From: Pseudomonadota bacterium
Lineage (GTDB): Bacteria > Desulfobacterota > Desulfobulbia > Desulfobulbales > Desulfocapsaceae
Length of the DNA stretch: 64,000 bases
Assembly (NCBI GenBank): GCA_023412495.1
Contig: JAEYNP010000086.1
Span: 36,484 to 100,483, forward strand
Direction: 5' to 3'
The first letter of the stretch is position 1; each line of letters opens with the position of its first letter. Under the pieces are notes generated by a model, which saw only the letters and a list, made by a program, of their open reading frames with translations, was not told the DNA's origin and ran no database searches. A program made the position numbers and the translations under genes. Positions 19,084-27,519 of this stretch are shown here, in pieces.

Positions 19084-19156
19084 GGAACGGCTGGCCGAAA
19101 TCCCGTGGAATCGATGGCCGCCTTCGGATGGAATGCCTGGCCGGATATGGTGGAAT
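19084..19156. repeat. Tandem 23-bp degenerate repeats, possible insertion-sequence end
   Basis: TGGAA starts at 19084, 19107, 19130 and 19152, and the first three are followed at a fixed distance by TGGCCG (19093, 19116, 19139). The layout TGGAA-N4-TGGCCG with 22-23 bp period resembles the multiple transposase-binding repeats at the ends of IS21-type elements. No transposase gene is present, so this would be a remnant. It lies between the Fic pseudogene and the low-GC hypothetical genes. Confidence 0.5.
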
Positions 19157-19230
19157 ACGCACAAATGAGCGGCGCCGCGTGTAGGGCCCTCTTTAGCTGA
19201 AGGGCAGATGTTTTAAATGAAGGGTCCGAA

Positions 19231-20112
19231 CTACTCGGGTCCGAAATAAACAGCGCGTCTGCCGCATCGTAAAATTCTGTGCATGTATCTGCCATAGCCT
19301 ACAAGCGTGGTGGCGCTGCATCTGTCCCCGGATGTCTTGATAAAAGTGCGGTTCGGCAGTGCGCTTTTTGGGCCTATATTGTGATCATTAACTGTAAATC
19401 CATTTAGAATATACATGGCTTCGGCGTTCGTATTCCAAACGACATCGCCGGGTTGCAGCAAAACAAGAACAGGCGGATAGCAGTGGTTCCCGTCGAAATA
19501 TGGAATAGTCAAGACAACAGGGCGAAAATCCTCGTGTAAAACTGGAATTACTCCCGCCTCTGCTTCAATGGTCCGTCGTGCAAGGGACAAATCGCTGACA
19601 AAGTCCAAGTTAAAACCAGCTTGTTCGCCAAATCTGTTAAAGATTTTGGCCATCTGGATAAACGTCCCGAGTAGCATGACATCGCCGACAAAATGCATGC
19701 GCTCACTCGATAGCACGACATCATCGCCGTAACGTTGCAGGACTCGAAAAGCTGCAGGCGACAAGCCGCCATTTTCATAGAATCGAAGAGAATATTCACT
19801 CGATTTCTCATGGCCCGCAAGCAGTTCCTTGGTAACAGCCATAAACTCAATGAAAGAAGGAGAAGGGAAAGGGCGTGTTGAAAAACGCGAGATGTGCTCT
19901 CCCAACGAATGAATATTCATTTCATGTGGAGTGAGCGTCTGAAACAAAAACCCATCACCAAAAATGATTCGGCAGACATCGGCGAAAGAAACGACCTTTT
20001 CTTCGGATTTTTTGATATTGATACCATTCTCATGAAGTTCCTTCTCATTGACTATGAGAAAGGTAAGGGGATCATTATCGAGTGGCCTAAATGCTTGAAG
20101 ATGATGTTTCAT
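19231..20112 (-). CDS. Hypothetical protein, unrecognised (293 aa)
   Basis: I do not recognise this protein. It looks soluble, with mixed alpha/beta character and no clear membrane segment, signal peptide or catalytic signature. The N-terminal part includes ADVCRIIFGDGFLFQTLTPHEMN, and a middle part reads GDDVVLSSERMHFVGDVMLLG. It overlaps the small upstream gene by 4 nt (ATGA-type junction), so the two form a translationally coupled pair. Lower GC and rarer codons than the neighbours, and the adjoining Fic remnant and repeats, point to an acquired segment. Confidence 0.6.
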   Translation of the reverse strand: MKHHLQAFRPLDNDPLTFLIVNEKELHENGINIKKSEEKVVSFADVCRIIFGDGFLFQTLTPHEMNIHSLGEHISRFSTRPFPSPSFIEFMAVTKELLAGHEKSSEYSLRFYENGGLSPAAFRVLQRYGDDVVLSSERMHFVGDVMLLGTFIQMAKIFNRFGEQAGFNLDFVSDLSLARRTIEAEAGVIPVLHEDFRPVVLTIPYFDGNHCYPPVLVLLQPGDVVWNTNAEAMYILNGFTVNDHNIGPKSALPNRTFIKTSGDRCSATTLVGYGRYMHRILRCGRRAVYFGPE

Positions 20113-20318
20113 AACCTCTCCAGCTTTATGATTGCAGACAGAAAATCCGACACCTTCCGTTTTTCATCATATGAATCTGCCTCGACTATGCTGTCCCTGC
20201 TTGTTTTGTTGCATATGATGACGCCAAAAGGCGTTTTCAATTCCAATTTCCATTGCACAGACGTGCCCGGGATCAATACTGTAGAATCGAATGGCGGTGA
20301 TAGGCGACGAATGAGCAA
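20109..20318 (-). CDS. Small hypothetical protein (69 aa)
   Basis: Unrecognised small soluble protein. Its stop overlaps the start of the following gene by 4 nt, which is the main reason to believe it. A two-gene unit of a small and a larger protein in a low-GC patch is compatible with a toxin-antitoxin or defence pair, but no domain supports that. The start could lie further upstream. Confidence 0.45.
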   Translation of the reverse strand: MLIRRLSPPFDSTVLIPGTSVQWKLELKTPFGVIICNKTSRDSIVEADSYDEKRKVSDFLSAIIKLERL

Positions 20319-20502
20319 GTCGGCTAAGATCCCTTCGCCACAAGGTTATTAGTAGTAGACGGGGGTAAGTGATATAGAGTCCCGCGATGGCGATTGACGG
20401 CGGATAAAGAAAAGAGCTTCGGCAGATTTTTTCACCGCGATCTGCTGCCAGTCGAATATCGCGTGGCCCGGATAGTGCACAACCTCCTGTCTATCACTCG
20501 TA

Positions 20503-21174
20503 TTACTGATGATCAAGATACCATTGCATCGGATCTATCATTTCAAAGCCGGCCTCCATCAGTTTTTTCTTAACATTGACGACATTGTTGGTCAGGAGAT
20601 AGGGGAAGATGGCTCGCTTGTTGTTGTCCCAGGCCCTGGCGACCAGTATACTTCCCATGGCAATTTTTTCTTCAGCAATGATGTCGACTATTTTTTTCAT
20701 TTGACCTGTCTTTTCTTTGGCATTGACAACAACGCACAACAGGCATCCAGGTTCATCAATATTCATGACACTGACAAAGGACCTCAGCAGGTCGCGGACA
20801 GAGAGCAGGCCTTTCAGATAACCTTCCTGATCGATCACCGGCAAGGCGCCGACCTTTTTTTTCTGCATAATCAATAGGCTATCCTGAATGGTATAGTATG
20901 CATAAATGGTCAGGGGATTTCTGGTCATGATCTCCCCAACGGGAACATTCATGATCTTTGCCAGGTTGATGTCATAATCAGCTTTGTTCAACAGGGTTGA
21001 AGGCATGGCGGCACGAATGTCACGATCGCTCACGATGCCGATGAGTTTACCCTCATTGTCAACGATTGGTAGGTGACGAAAATTTTTTTCCGCCATTATT
21101 GTTTTTGCCTCAAATATCGTCATGTCCCGCTTCGCTGTAGTCAGATTTTTCGCCATTTTCTCGCTTACGAACAT
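20503..21174 (-). CDS. CBS-domain protein, AcuB-like
   Basis: 223 residues: two CBS domains (about residues 7-60 and 80-135, forming one Bateman module for adenine nucleotides) followed by a C-terminal ACT-like region (CLLCVVVNAKEKTGQMKKIVDIIAEE). This is the AcuB layout; in Bacillus, acuABC affects acetoin use and acetyl-CoA synthetase acetylation. It follows the AcuC-like deacetylase gene by 57 nt on the same strand. SD AAGGAGG supports the ATG at 21174. Confidence 0.85.
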   Translation of the reverse strand: MFVSEKMAKNLTTAKRDMTIFEAKTIMAEKNFRHLPIVDNEGKLIGIVSDRDIRAAMPSTLLNKADYDINLAKIMNVPVGEIMTRNPLTIYAYYTIQDSLLIMQKKKVGALPVIDQEGYLKGLLSVRDLLRSFVSVMNIDEPGCLLCVVVNAKEKTGQMKKIVDIIAEEKIAMGSILVARAWDNNKRAIFPYLLTNNVVNVKKKLMEAGFEMIDPMQWYLDHQ

Positions 21175-21231
21175 ATAGCCTCCTTAGGTTATTTTGATTT
21201 TGGGAATATTTTTTTGATGGAAGCATGAATG

Positions 21232-22185
21232 TTACTTCAGATCCGCCAGGAACCTTATATGATTCTCCACTAAAAGAGGCAGGATATTGAGGTCATATCC
21301 GCCTTCCAGGACTGAAACCACCCTTCCCCCCGAGCAGAGATTGACGAGATTCACAATAGCTTCTGAAATGAAATCAAAACCTTCGGTAGAAAGTGTGGTC
21401 CCTGACATCATGTCAGCTTCATGAGCATCAAAGCCGGCCGAGAGTAATATGAATTCGGGATTGAATCTTTTGAAGGCGGGCAGCAATTCTCTCATGATTA
21501 ACCGCTTGTAGTCATCGTCCCCCTGTCCGGGGAGAACCGGCGAATTGACCGTGTACCCTTTTCCCTTACCGAGTCCTGCTTCAAATTCCCTGCCGGTGCC
21601 TGGATAAGCAAATGAGGGGTGCTCATGAATGGAATAGTAAAATAGTGTCGGATCACTTTCAAATATGTGTTGGGTTCCGTTTCCGTGGTGCACATCAAAA
21701 TCGATTATCCCAACTCTTTTGAGGCCATACTCTTTCTGTAGATATCGAGCCCCGATGGCCACGTTGTTGAAATAGCAAAACCCCATGGGTTTATCTGCCT
21801 CGGCGTGATGTCCCGGCGGTCGAACTGCACAAAAAGCATTATCAACTTCGCCTTTCATAACGGCATCGATCGCTTTGAGCACCCCACCAACGGCAAGCAG
21901 CGCCGCGTCATAGCTGTCTCGGCATATACCGTTATCCGGGTGCTCAAATTCATTCAACCCTGATGTGCAGGCTTCAAGAAAGCGATTGATATAGCAGTTA
22001 TTATGAACTGTTTCTACCCATTGATTATCGGCCTTCGCAACTTCAATCCGCGTCAATTGCCTCAAGATTCCTGATTTTTCGAGCCCTTTGACGATTATTT
22101 CCAATCTTTGCGGGCATTCAGGATGAAACTTGCCTGCGTCATGCAGCAAATATCTTTCATCATAAACAAAACCAGTTCTTTTCAT
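21232..22185 (-). CDS. Histone-deacetylase-family protein, AcuC-like
   Basis: 317-residue zinc deacetylase of the class I/II HDAC fold. Motifs: RPPGHHAE (catalytic His pair), IDFDVHHGNGTQ (zinc Asp and His), SAGFDAHEAD (zinc Asp) and LEGGYD. It probably removes acyl groups from protein lysines or acetylated small molecules; AcuC deacetylates acetyl-CoA synthetase in Bacillus. The ATG at 22185 is preferred to an upstream in-frame start because AAGGAAG precedes it. It lies directly upstream of the AcuB-like gene. Confidence 0.9.
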   Translation of the reverse strand: MKRTGFVYDERYLLHDAGKFHPECPQRLEIIVKGLEKSGILRQLTRIEVAKADNQWVETVHNNCYINRFLEACTSGLNEFEHPDNGICRDSYDAALLAVGGVLKAIDAVMKGEVDNAFCAVRPPGHHAEADKPMGFCYFNNVAIGARYLQKEYGLKRVGIIDFDVHHGNGTQHIFESDPTLFYYSIHEHPSFAYPGTGREFEAGLGKGKGYTVNSPVLPGQGDDDYKRLIMRELLPAFKRFNPEFILLSAGFDAHEADMMSGTTLSTEGFDFISEAIVNLVNLCSGGRVVSVLEGGYDLNILPLLVENHIRFLADLK

Positions 22186-22221
22186 AAGGCTTCCTTGTTT
22201 TTTCGGATTAGGATCTTTCAA

Positions 22222-22556
22222 TCGAAAATGTTTGTAAGCCTAACTGTAATCTTGCTTGCTTCTCAAAGCCGCTTTGTTTTAAATTTATTTTGCTTCCTTA
22301 GGAATGGTTGCTGGTGTCGCTTCCGCCGTTACAGAAATTTCCTATATTACCCTCACCCTAATGACAAAAGTTATTCATGTGCTGTGCCAGAGCTGTAGAA
22401 TTATTTTTTTCCTAAATTCTAGCACCACAGGTATTAGAAATTTTCAGGGCTAAGAATGCTGGCCACAGACCGTATAGAACTGGTGACAGTTTTTGAGTTA
22501 AACGGACTATCTAACTGCTTTGATTGTTGATTTGTCGGTGAATAAAATGTGACATT
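22222..22556. other. Non-coding gap of 335 bp
   Basis: AT-richer sequence between the divergent acuC-like gene and the truncated kinase. No gene, terminator or strong promoter is evident. It should contain the promoter of the acuC-like operon on the minus strand. Confidence 0.4.
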
Positions 22557-23020
22557 TTGAGATGTGAATGTCTGAAATGTAAAGCAGGAGTGACAGAATT
22601 TCCTGCTGAAAGGTGGAAAAGAGCTTCGCCGAGACCCATTCTTTGGGTAGCGACATTTGTCCCCGGCATTTCAGATATATACGAAAAGGAGTATCGCCGA
22701 AAGGAAGGAACCGTTTTCCGCGTGGAATTACGGACAATACTTCTCTGCGATGATGACGGCAAACCATCCGCGATGTGGGCCATCGTCCGTGACATTACTC
22801 AGCGTAAAAAGAACGAACAGGAACTCAAGGCACTGAACGAGGAGCTGGAACGCCGGGTCGAACGGCGCACCGGCGAGCTTCAGGAGTCCCAGGCACACCT
22901 CCTGCACGCTGAAAAACTATCTGTTATAGGTAGACTGTCCGCCTCTATCGCCCATGAGTTCAACAACCCTCTCCAGGGGGTCATGACTGTTCTCAAAGGA
23001 TTTCAGAAAACAACCCGTCC
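22557..23020 (+). pseudogene. Histidine kinase fragment (PAC plus partial HisKA)
   Basis: A clear PAC segment (YEKEYRRKEGTVFRVELR to DITQRKK) is followed by a coiled coil and the phospho-acceptor region AEKLSVIGRLSASIAHEFNNPLQGVMTVLKGF. Homology stops there, about 15 nt before the convergent Tpx gene ends, and the ATPase domain is missing. The upstream PAS half is also missing or scrambled. It is a gene remnant truncated at both ends. Confidence 0.75.
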
Positions 23021-23644
23021 TCAGGGTGTGCCGGCTAAAGCGGTTGCCTTGGCGAAGGCCTGTTCCAGGTCCGGGAGGTGGCTGGTGTCCGGGACCACCT
23101 GGAGGTAGCGGACGATTCCTTCTTTATCGACGAGAATGACTGCCCGCGCGAGCAATCGCGAGCTATCGATGAGCAGGCCTGTCGACCGGCCGAATGCCCC
23201 TTCCTTATAGTCGGAAAGATACTGGACGTCTTCGAGTTTCGCTTCCCTGGCAAATCGTGCCTGGGCGAAGGGCGTGTCGCGGCTTACGGTAATCCTTTTT
23301 ACCGCCGCCGGCAGTGCATCGCCCCGCTCGCCGAGATAATGGGTCTGCGCCTCGCACACCTTGGTGTCGATGGATGGCACGATGCTGAGGAGAAGGACGC
23401 TGCCCCGGTAATCGTTCAGATTGACGGGCTGCATCGTTGCGGCGTCAATCAGGGCGGTGTCCGGCAGCCGTTGTCCGATCTGGATGCCGGTGCCGGCGAG
23501 CGCGAGCCTTTCACCCTTCCTGGAGACTTCGGTGCCGGGGACGACGCTGGCCGTGTCGATGGGGAGTTGAGCCTGTTTTGGGGTGCAGGCGTTCAGGAGT
23601 GCCAGGGCAAGCCCCGTTGCGAAAAAAAGAGTTCTCTTGAGCAT
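23021..23644 (-). CDS. Tpx-like thiol peroxidase lipoprotein without resolving cysteine
   Basis: 207 residues. A lipoprotein signal ends LLNAC (Cys20), so it is likely anchored on the periplasmic side. The peroxiredoxin domain has the peroxidatic motif PSIDTKVC (Cys97), as in Tpx. The position of the Tpx resolving cysteine (RFC in Escherichia coli) is Ala132 in FAQARFA, and there is no other cysteine in the mature domain, so the enzyme must be regenerated by an external thiol. Ordinary Tpx is cytoplasmic, about 165 residues long and of two-cysteine type; export and the missing cysteine are both unusual. Confidence 0.85.
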   Translation of the reverse strand: MLKRTLFFATGLALALLNACTPKQAQLPIDTASVVPGTEVSRKGERLALAGTGIQIGQRLPDTALIDAATMQPVNLNDYRGSVLLLSIVPSIDTKVCEAQTHYLGERGDALPAAVKRITVSRDTPFAQARFAREAKLEDVQYLSDYKEGAFGRSTGLLIDSSRLLARAVILVDKEGIVRYLQVVPDTSHLPDLEQAFAKATALAGTP

Positions 23645-23769
23645 GGTCTGCCTCTTCGGTGATCAACGTATGAACAGCGGCGCAGAGGAATTCGGTTCTC
23701 GCCAACTATAATGCCGAAATCTTTTTTTTCTACTGGCGCGGACGCTCTTGGTATCGCCCCCGATGTATT

Positions 23770-25197
23770 TCATTTCATCCCATTCTCCCGCCACCAGCGG
23801 GTCCCCGCCTCAATGGCCTGCAGATTTATGTCCGAGAGTTCCTTGCGTTTGAGGGAGAGGGGGATGACCTTTCCGAGCGTCTCCAGGGTGATTGCGCCCG
23901 AAGCCAGGGCGTAGACGGTGAGGAGGATCACGCTTGCCACCTGGACGGCGCCCATCGCGTTCGCCATCTCGGTTGCCGGGATGTGATAGGCGGCAACGTC
24001 CGTCCGCCGCACCGTGCGAGGCACGAGCGAGGAGTTGACGAAGATCGAGCCGCCCGGCCGCACGGTGTCCTCGAAGGCGTCGAGCGACGGCAGGTTCATG
24101 GTCAAGAGGGCGTTGGGGAAGGAGACCAGGGGCGAGCCGATGGTCTCGTGGGAGATGTGGATGCTGGCGTTGGCCGTGCCGCCCCGCATCTCCGCACCGT
24201 AGGAGGGCAGCCAGGTGGTCCTGAGGCCTTCGGCGATGGCGCAGTTTGCAAGCAGGATGCCGGTCGAGAGCACCCCCTGACCGCCAAAGCCGGCGATCTT
24301 GACGTGCTGCTCCTCCTTCAGCCGTACCGTGCCGGTGTGGGCCTCTTCCTCGTCGACACCGAGGATCGAAAGAATCTGCTCGTCGCTCACCGGGGCCGGC
24401 TTCTTCCGCTCGAGTTTGTCGACCTGGCCTTTGGTGAGATCGCGCAGGTTGCCCACCGGGAAGGCTGGCTCCAGGTTCTCCGCCAGCCACCTGCGCGCCT
24501 CGACCGGCGTCATCTTCCAGTTCACCGGGCAGGGCGAGAGAATCTCGACCAGCGAAAAACCCCGGCCCTCTACCTGGTTGCGCAGCCCCTTGCGGATCGC
24601 CATTCGGGCCTTCATGACCTTCGCCGCGTCCGCGAGAGACACCCTCTCGACGAAGACCGGAGCGTGCAGGCTGTCGATAATCTCGCAGACGCCGATGGGG
24701 AAGCCTTCGTTTGCCGCCTGGCGGCCATCCGGGGTGGTGACGGTCTTCTGGCCCAGAACGGTGGTCGGGGCCATCTGGCCGCCGGTCATGCCGTAGATGG
24801 CGTTGTTGATGAAGAAGACGGTGATGTTCTCGCCGCGGTTGGCGGCGTGGACGATCTGGCTCATGCCGATGCCGGCAAGGTCGCCGTCGCCCTGGTAGGA
24901 GATGACGATCGAATCGGGGTTCGTCCTCCGGATGGCCGAGGCCACCGCCGGGGCCCGGCCGTGGGCGCACTGGATGTTGCCGACATCGAAGTAGTAGTAG
25001 CCGAAGACGCTGCAGCCGACCGGCGAGCAGAAGATCACCCGGTCCTGGATGCCCAGGTCGTCGATGGCCTCGGCGATGAGGTTGTGGACAACGCCGTGGC
25101 CGCAGCCCGGGCAGTAGTGGCTGGACTCGGCGCCGGGGGCCTTGCGCTCGAAGGTGGAGTAGAGGGCGCGGGCCTTCTGATGTTTTACCTGGTGCAT
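23770..25197 (-). CDS. 2-oxoacid:ferredoxin oxidoreductase, fused beta and gamma subunits
   Basis: 475 residues. The first about 270 are a thiamine-diphosphate-binding beta subunit (YCPGCGHG; cofactor loop ISYQGDGDLAGIG followed by the conserved Asn region NITVFFINNAIYGMTGGQ). From about residue 300 follows a gamma subunit (VKIAGFGGQGVLSTGILLA). The two are separate genes in most organisms. It oxidises a 2-oxoacid plus CoA to acyl-CoA, with electrons to ferredoxin; 2-oxoglutarate or branched 2-oxoacids are the likeliest substrates but cannot be told apart here. The start overlaps the alpha-subunit gene by 13 nt. Confidence 0.9.
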   Translation of the reverse strand: MHQVKHQKARALYSTFERKAPGAESSHYCPGCGHGVVHNLIAEAIDDLGIQDRVIFCSPVGCSVFGYYYFDVGNIQCAHGRAPAVASAIRRTNPDSIVISYQGDGDLAGIGMSQIVHAANRGENITVFFINNAIYGMTGGQMAPTTVLGQKTVTTPDGRQAANEGFPIGVCEIIDSLHAPVFVERVSLADAAKVMKARMAIRKGLRNQVEGRGFSLVEILSPCPVNWKMTPVEARRWLAENLEPAFPVGNLRDLTKGQVDKLERKKPAPVSDEQILSILGVDEEEAHTGTVRLKEEQHVKIAGFGGQGVLSTGILLANCAIAEGLRTTWLPSYGAEMRGGTANASIHISHETIGSPLVSFPNALLTMNLPSLDAFEDTVRPGGSIFVNSSLVPRTVRRTDVAAYHIPATEMANAMGAVQVASVILLTVYALASGAITLETLGKVIPLSLKRKELSDINLQAIEAGTRWWRENGMK

Positions 25198-26240
25198 GCG
25201 TTATCCTCCATGAGGCGCCGGACGATCTCCTCGGTCGTGGGAATCCGGCCGCCCATCCAGTTGTAGAGATCGACCGGCACTCTTCCTGCCACTGCCAGTT
25301 GCACGTCGCGGACCATTTGCCCGCAGCTCATTTCGGCGGCGATCATCTTCTTCACCTGGCCGGCCAGCTCGCGCAGCCGGACGCCGGGGAAGGGGAAGAG
25401 GGTCTTCGGGCGCAGCATCCCGGCCCGTATGCCTCTCTTTCGTAGCTCGTGGACCGCCGAATGGCAGATCCGCGAGCTTATCCCGTAGGCGACGAAGAGG
25501 TATTCGGCATCGCCGGTCTCCACCTCCTCGAAGTCGACGATCTCCGCGGCCATCCGCCGGTATTTCTCCTGCAGCTTTTTGTTGTGGCCCTCCAACTCCT
25601 CCATCTTGAGGTAGATAGAGGAGACGACATTGCCGCGGCTGGCGGCATTGCCGTACAGCGCCCATTCCTTGTGCGGATTATTCTTAAGCTTTTTCGGCAA
25701 CTCGACCGGCTCCATGATCTGGCCGATGTAGGCGTCGGAGAGGATGAAGACCGTGCAGCGGTAGCCTTCGGCGAGCTCGAAGGCCCGGTAGGCACAGTCG
25801 CACATCTCCTGGGCCGAGTTGGGGGCGAGCACGATGCCGCTGTGGCTGCCGTGGCCGGCGCCGTGGACGATGAAGTTGTAGTCGGCCTGCTCCGGCCAGA
25901 TGTAGCCGAGACCCGGCCCCGCCCGCTGCACGTCGACCACCACGCAGGGGAGCTCGGAGCCGGAGAGGTAGGAGAGTCCCTCGGCCATGAGCGACAGTCC
26001 CGGCCCCGAGGAGCCGGTAATCGCCCGGGCGCCGGCGGCTGCCGCCCCGTAGAGCATGCTGATCGAGCTGACCTCGCACTCCGCCTGGAGGAAATGCCGG
26101 CCGCAGCGGGGAAAGAGCTCGGCCGCGGCATGGGCGATCTCGCTCGCGGGAGTGATAGGGTAGCCGAAATAGTGGGTGGCCCCGCCGAGCAGGGCGCCGT
26201 AGACCACCGCCTCATTGCCTTTCATCAGATGCTGTCCCAT
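25185..26240 (-). CDS. 2-oxoacid:ferredoxin oxidoreductase alpha subunit
   Basis: 351 residues with the typical alpha-subunit opening MKGNEAVVYGALLGG, then YPITPASEI and ITGSSGPGLSLMAEGL, which help bind thiamine diphosphate. It belongs to the VorB/KorA group. It is the second gene of the operon delta-alpha-(beta-gamma). The ATG at 26240 is chosen because GAGGAGG lies 5 nt upstream; the internal ATG at 26225 is the alternative. Confidence 0.92.
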   Translation of the reverse strand: MGQHLMKGNEAVVYGALLGGATHYFGYPITPASEIAHAAAELFPRCGRHFLQAECEVSSISMLYGAAAAGARAITGSSGPGLSLMAEGLSYLSGSELPCVVVDVQRAGPGLGYIWPEQADYNFIVHGAGHGSHSGIVLAPNSAQEMCDCAYRAFELAEGYRCTVFILSDAYIGQIMEPVELPKKLKNNPHKEWALYGNAASRGNVVSSIYLKMEELEGHNKKLQEKYRRMAAEIVDFEEVETGDAEYLFVAYGISSRICHSAVHELRKRGIRAGMLRPKTLFPFPGVRLRELAGQVKKMIAAEMSCGQMVRDVQLAVAGRVPVDLYNWMGGRIPTTEEIVRRLMEDNACTR

Positions 26241-26250
26241 ATCGACCTCC

Positions 26251-26496
26251 TCAGCTCTTTTTGCGCAATTTCTGATGGACGGTGATGGTTCCGAACTCCG
26301 GACAGCTGTAGAAGCAGAGGCCGCAGGCCAGGCACTTGCGACCGGCGAAGCGAGCGAACTGGTAGCCCATCCTGTTGATCTCCGAGCTCATCTCGATGCA
26401 GTCGTTCGGGCAGGCGACGATGCAGACTGCGCAACCCTTGCAGCGCTCCCGGTTGATCTCGATGTGATTCTGGTCTTTTTCTTCCGGTTCCTTCAT
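26251..26496 (-). CDS. 2-oxoacid:ferredoxin oxidoreductase delta subunit (2[4Fe-4S] ferredoxin)
   Basis: 81-residue ferredoxin subunit with two cysteine groups, CKGCAVCIVACP and CLACGLCFYSCP, each giving a [4Fe-4S] cluster. It carries electrons from the thiamine site to an external ferredoxin. First gene of the operon, 10 nt before the alpha subunit. Confidence 0.92.
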   Translation of the reverse strand: MKEPEEKDQNHIEINRERCKGCAVCIVACPNDCIEMSSEINRMGYQFARFAGRKCLACGLCFYSCPEFGTITVHQKLRKKS

Positions 26497-26578
26497 GAGT
26501 GCCTTACTCCTGAAAGTCTGTCTTAAATAACAAAAAAACTGGAGACTACTAAGAACTTCACCACCAAGGCACTTATCC

Positions 26579-26615
26579 CCCTCAAGGGGGGACTGGACTG
26601 AGTACCCCTTGAGGG
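26579..26615 (-). other. Strong hairpin between the zinc-site protein gene and the kor operon
   Basis: Arms CCCTCAAGGGG (26579-26589) and CCCCTTGAGGG (26605-26615) pair perfectly over 11 bp. They lie in the 122-bp gap between two leftward genes. There is no T-run on either side; it may stop transcription of the upstream gene or stabilise the 5' end of the kor message. The flanks (AAGGCACTTATCCCC) resemble the dispersed repeat. Confidence 0.55.
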
Positions 26616-26618
26616 TTG

Positions 26619-27155
26619 TCAGATGCCTCGGAACATATCTTCATGAAATTCACCGAAATAATTGATCTTGCGTACCCTGCGGGCTATTTCATCGGGGATG
26701 CGCCGGATGACCAGCTCGTGGTCCGGGCAGCCGTGGCGGGCGCAGACCAGCACCTTGTTGACTCCGCCCGGCAGATGGAGGACGATGGCCCGGGTGGAGC
26801 CGCAGCCTTCGTAGGTGCAATATCTTTCCGCCATGAGGCTTATGCCGCAGTGGGGACAGCGGGCCTCGGTGATGCTGTGCCGCTCGGCGTCGTTGGGCAG
26901 GAAGCTGTAGAGCTTATCGTGGCTGCCCCAGAAGGCGTCGACGAAGACCCGGCCGCGCCGGCTGCCGATAGTCGCATCGAGGCAGATCGAGGGCTCGCCG
27001 TGCAGCCGGACGTGGTCAGCCATGAGGCTGTGGCCGTCCCGGCAGTAGAGCTTTTCGATAACGAGAAAATCCTTGCCCTGCTTCTGCACGTATTTGATGC
27101 CTTCCGGCAGCGCGGCCAGGAATTCGACGGGAACCTCCTTGTACACCAACTTCAT
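26619..27155 (-). CDS. Conserved protein with zinc-binding cysteine pairs
   Basis: 178 residues, no signal peptide or membrane segment. Cysteines occur as CPHCG, CTYEGCG and CARHGC in the C-terminal half, which should bind one or two structural zinc ions. The family is not one I can name. It lies upstream of the kor operon on the same strand, so it may be co-regulated. The ATG at 27155 is chosen because AAGGAGG precedes it; an in-frame start at 27212 has none. Confidence 0.75.
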   Translation of the reverse strand: MKLVYKEVPVEFLAALPEGIKYVQKQGKDFLVIEKLYCRDGHSLMADHVRLHGEPSICLDATIGSRRGRVFVDAFWGSHDKLYSFLPNDAERHSITEARCPHCGISLMAERYCTYEGCGSTRAIVLHLPGGVNKVLVCARHGCPDHELVIRRIPDEIARRVRKINYFGEFHEDMFRGI

Positions 27156-27365
27156 GCCTTTCCTCCTTGTCGGTTCGGAACTTCGGTAAGTAACATTCCC
27201 AATATCCAGCATATCATTTCCGTCGAAAAGGGGAAGTGCCAGCCCAAATTACCCATTGTCCCGTTTTAAATATTTTTTTGATTATTGGCTGTTATGGCGT
27301 TACGATTGTGAGGATTGTCGAAGGGTGCTTCGGATAGTACCTCATTGATTTCTTGTTTTTTGAAA

Positions 27366-27503
27366 TACCTTATCCCCTCTGCTGTCGGAGGGGATGACAG
27401 CCCTTGCGGGGCATTAGTACCTTAGAAATTCGATTCTTGCTTAAAGACGAATTTCGTGAAGGTACTTATCCCGTTTATCGGGGTTAGCCCGCATGAGTGC
27501 CGG
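27366..27503 (+). repeat. Dispersed intergenic repeat, composite copy
   Basis: Contains GCTGTCGGAGGGGATGA at 27381-27397 (identical to 36538-36554) and the core GAATTTCGTGAAGGTACTTAT at 27449-27469 (identical to the reverse complement of 15571-15591), ending with TTAGCCCGCAT. The modules stand in a different order from the copy at 36509, suggesting two partly overlapping insertions. It fills the gap before the cyclase-like gene. Confidence 0.8.
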
Positions 27504-27519
27504 AGGGCGTGATTTCAGA

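Noticed and set aside
23983..26285. Long plus-strand open frames opposite the kor operon
   Set aside because: Antisense shadows of strongly GC-biased subunit genes with clear cofactor motifs.
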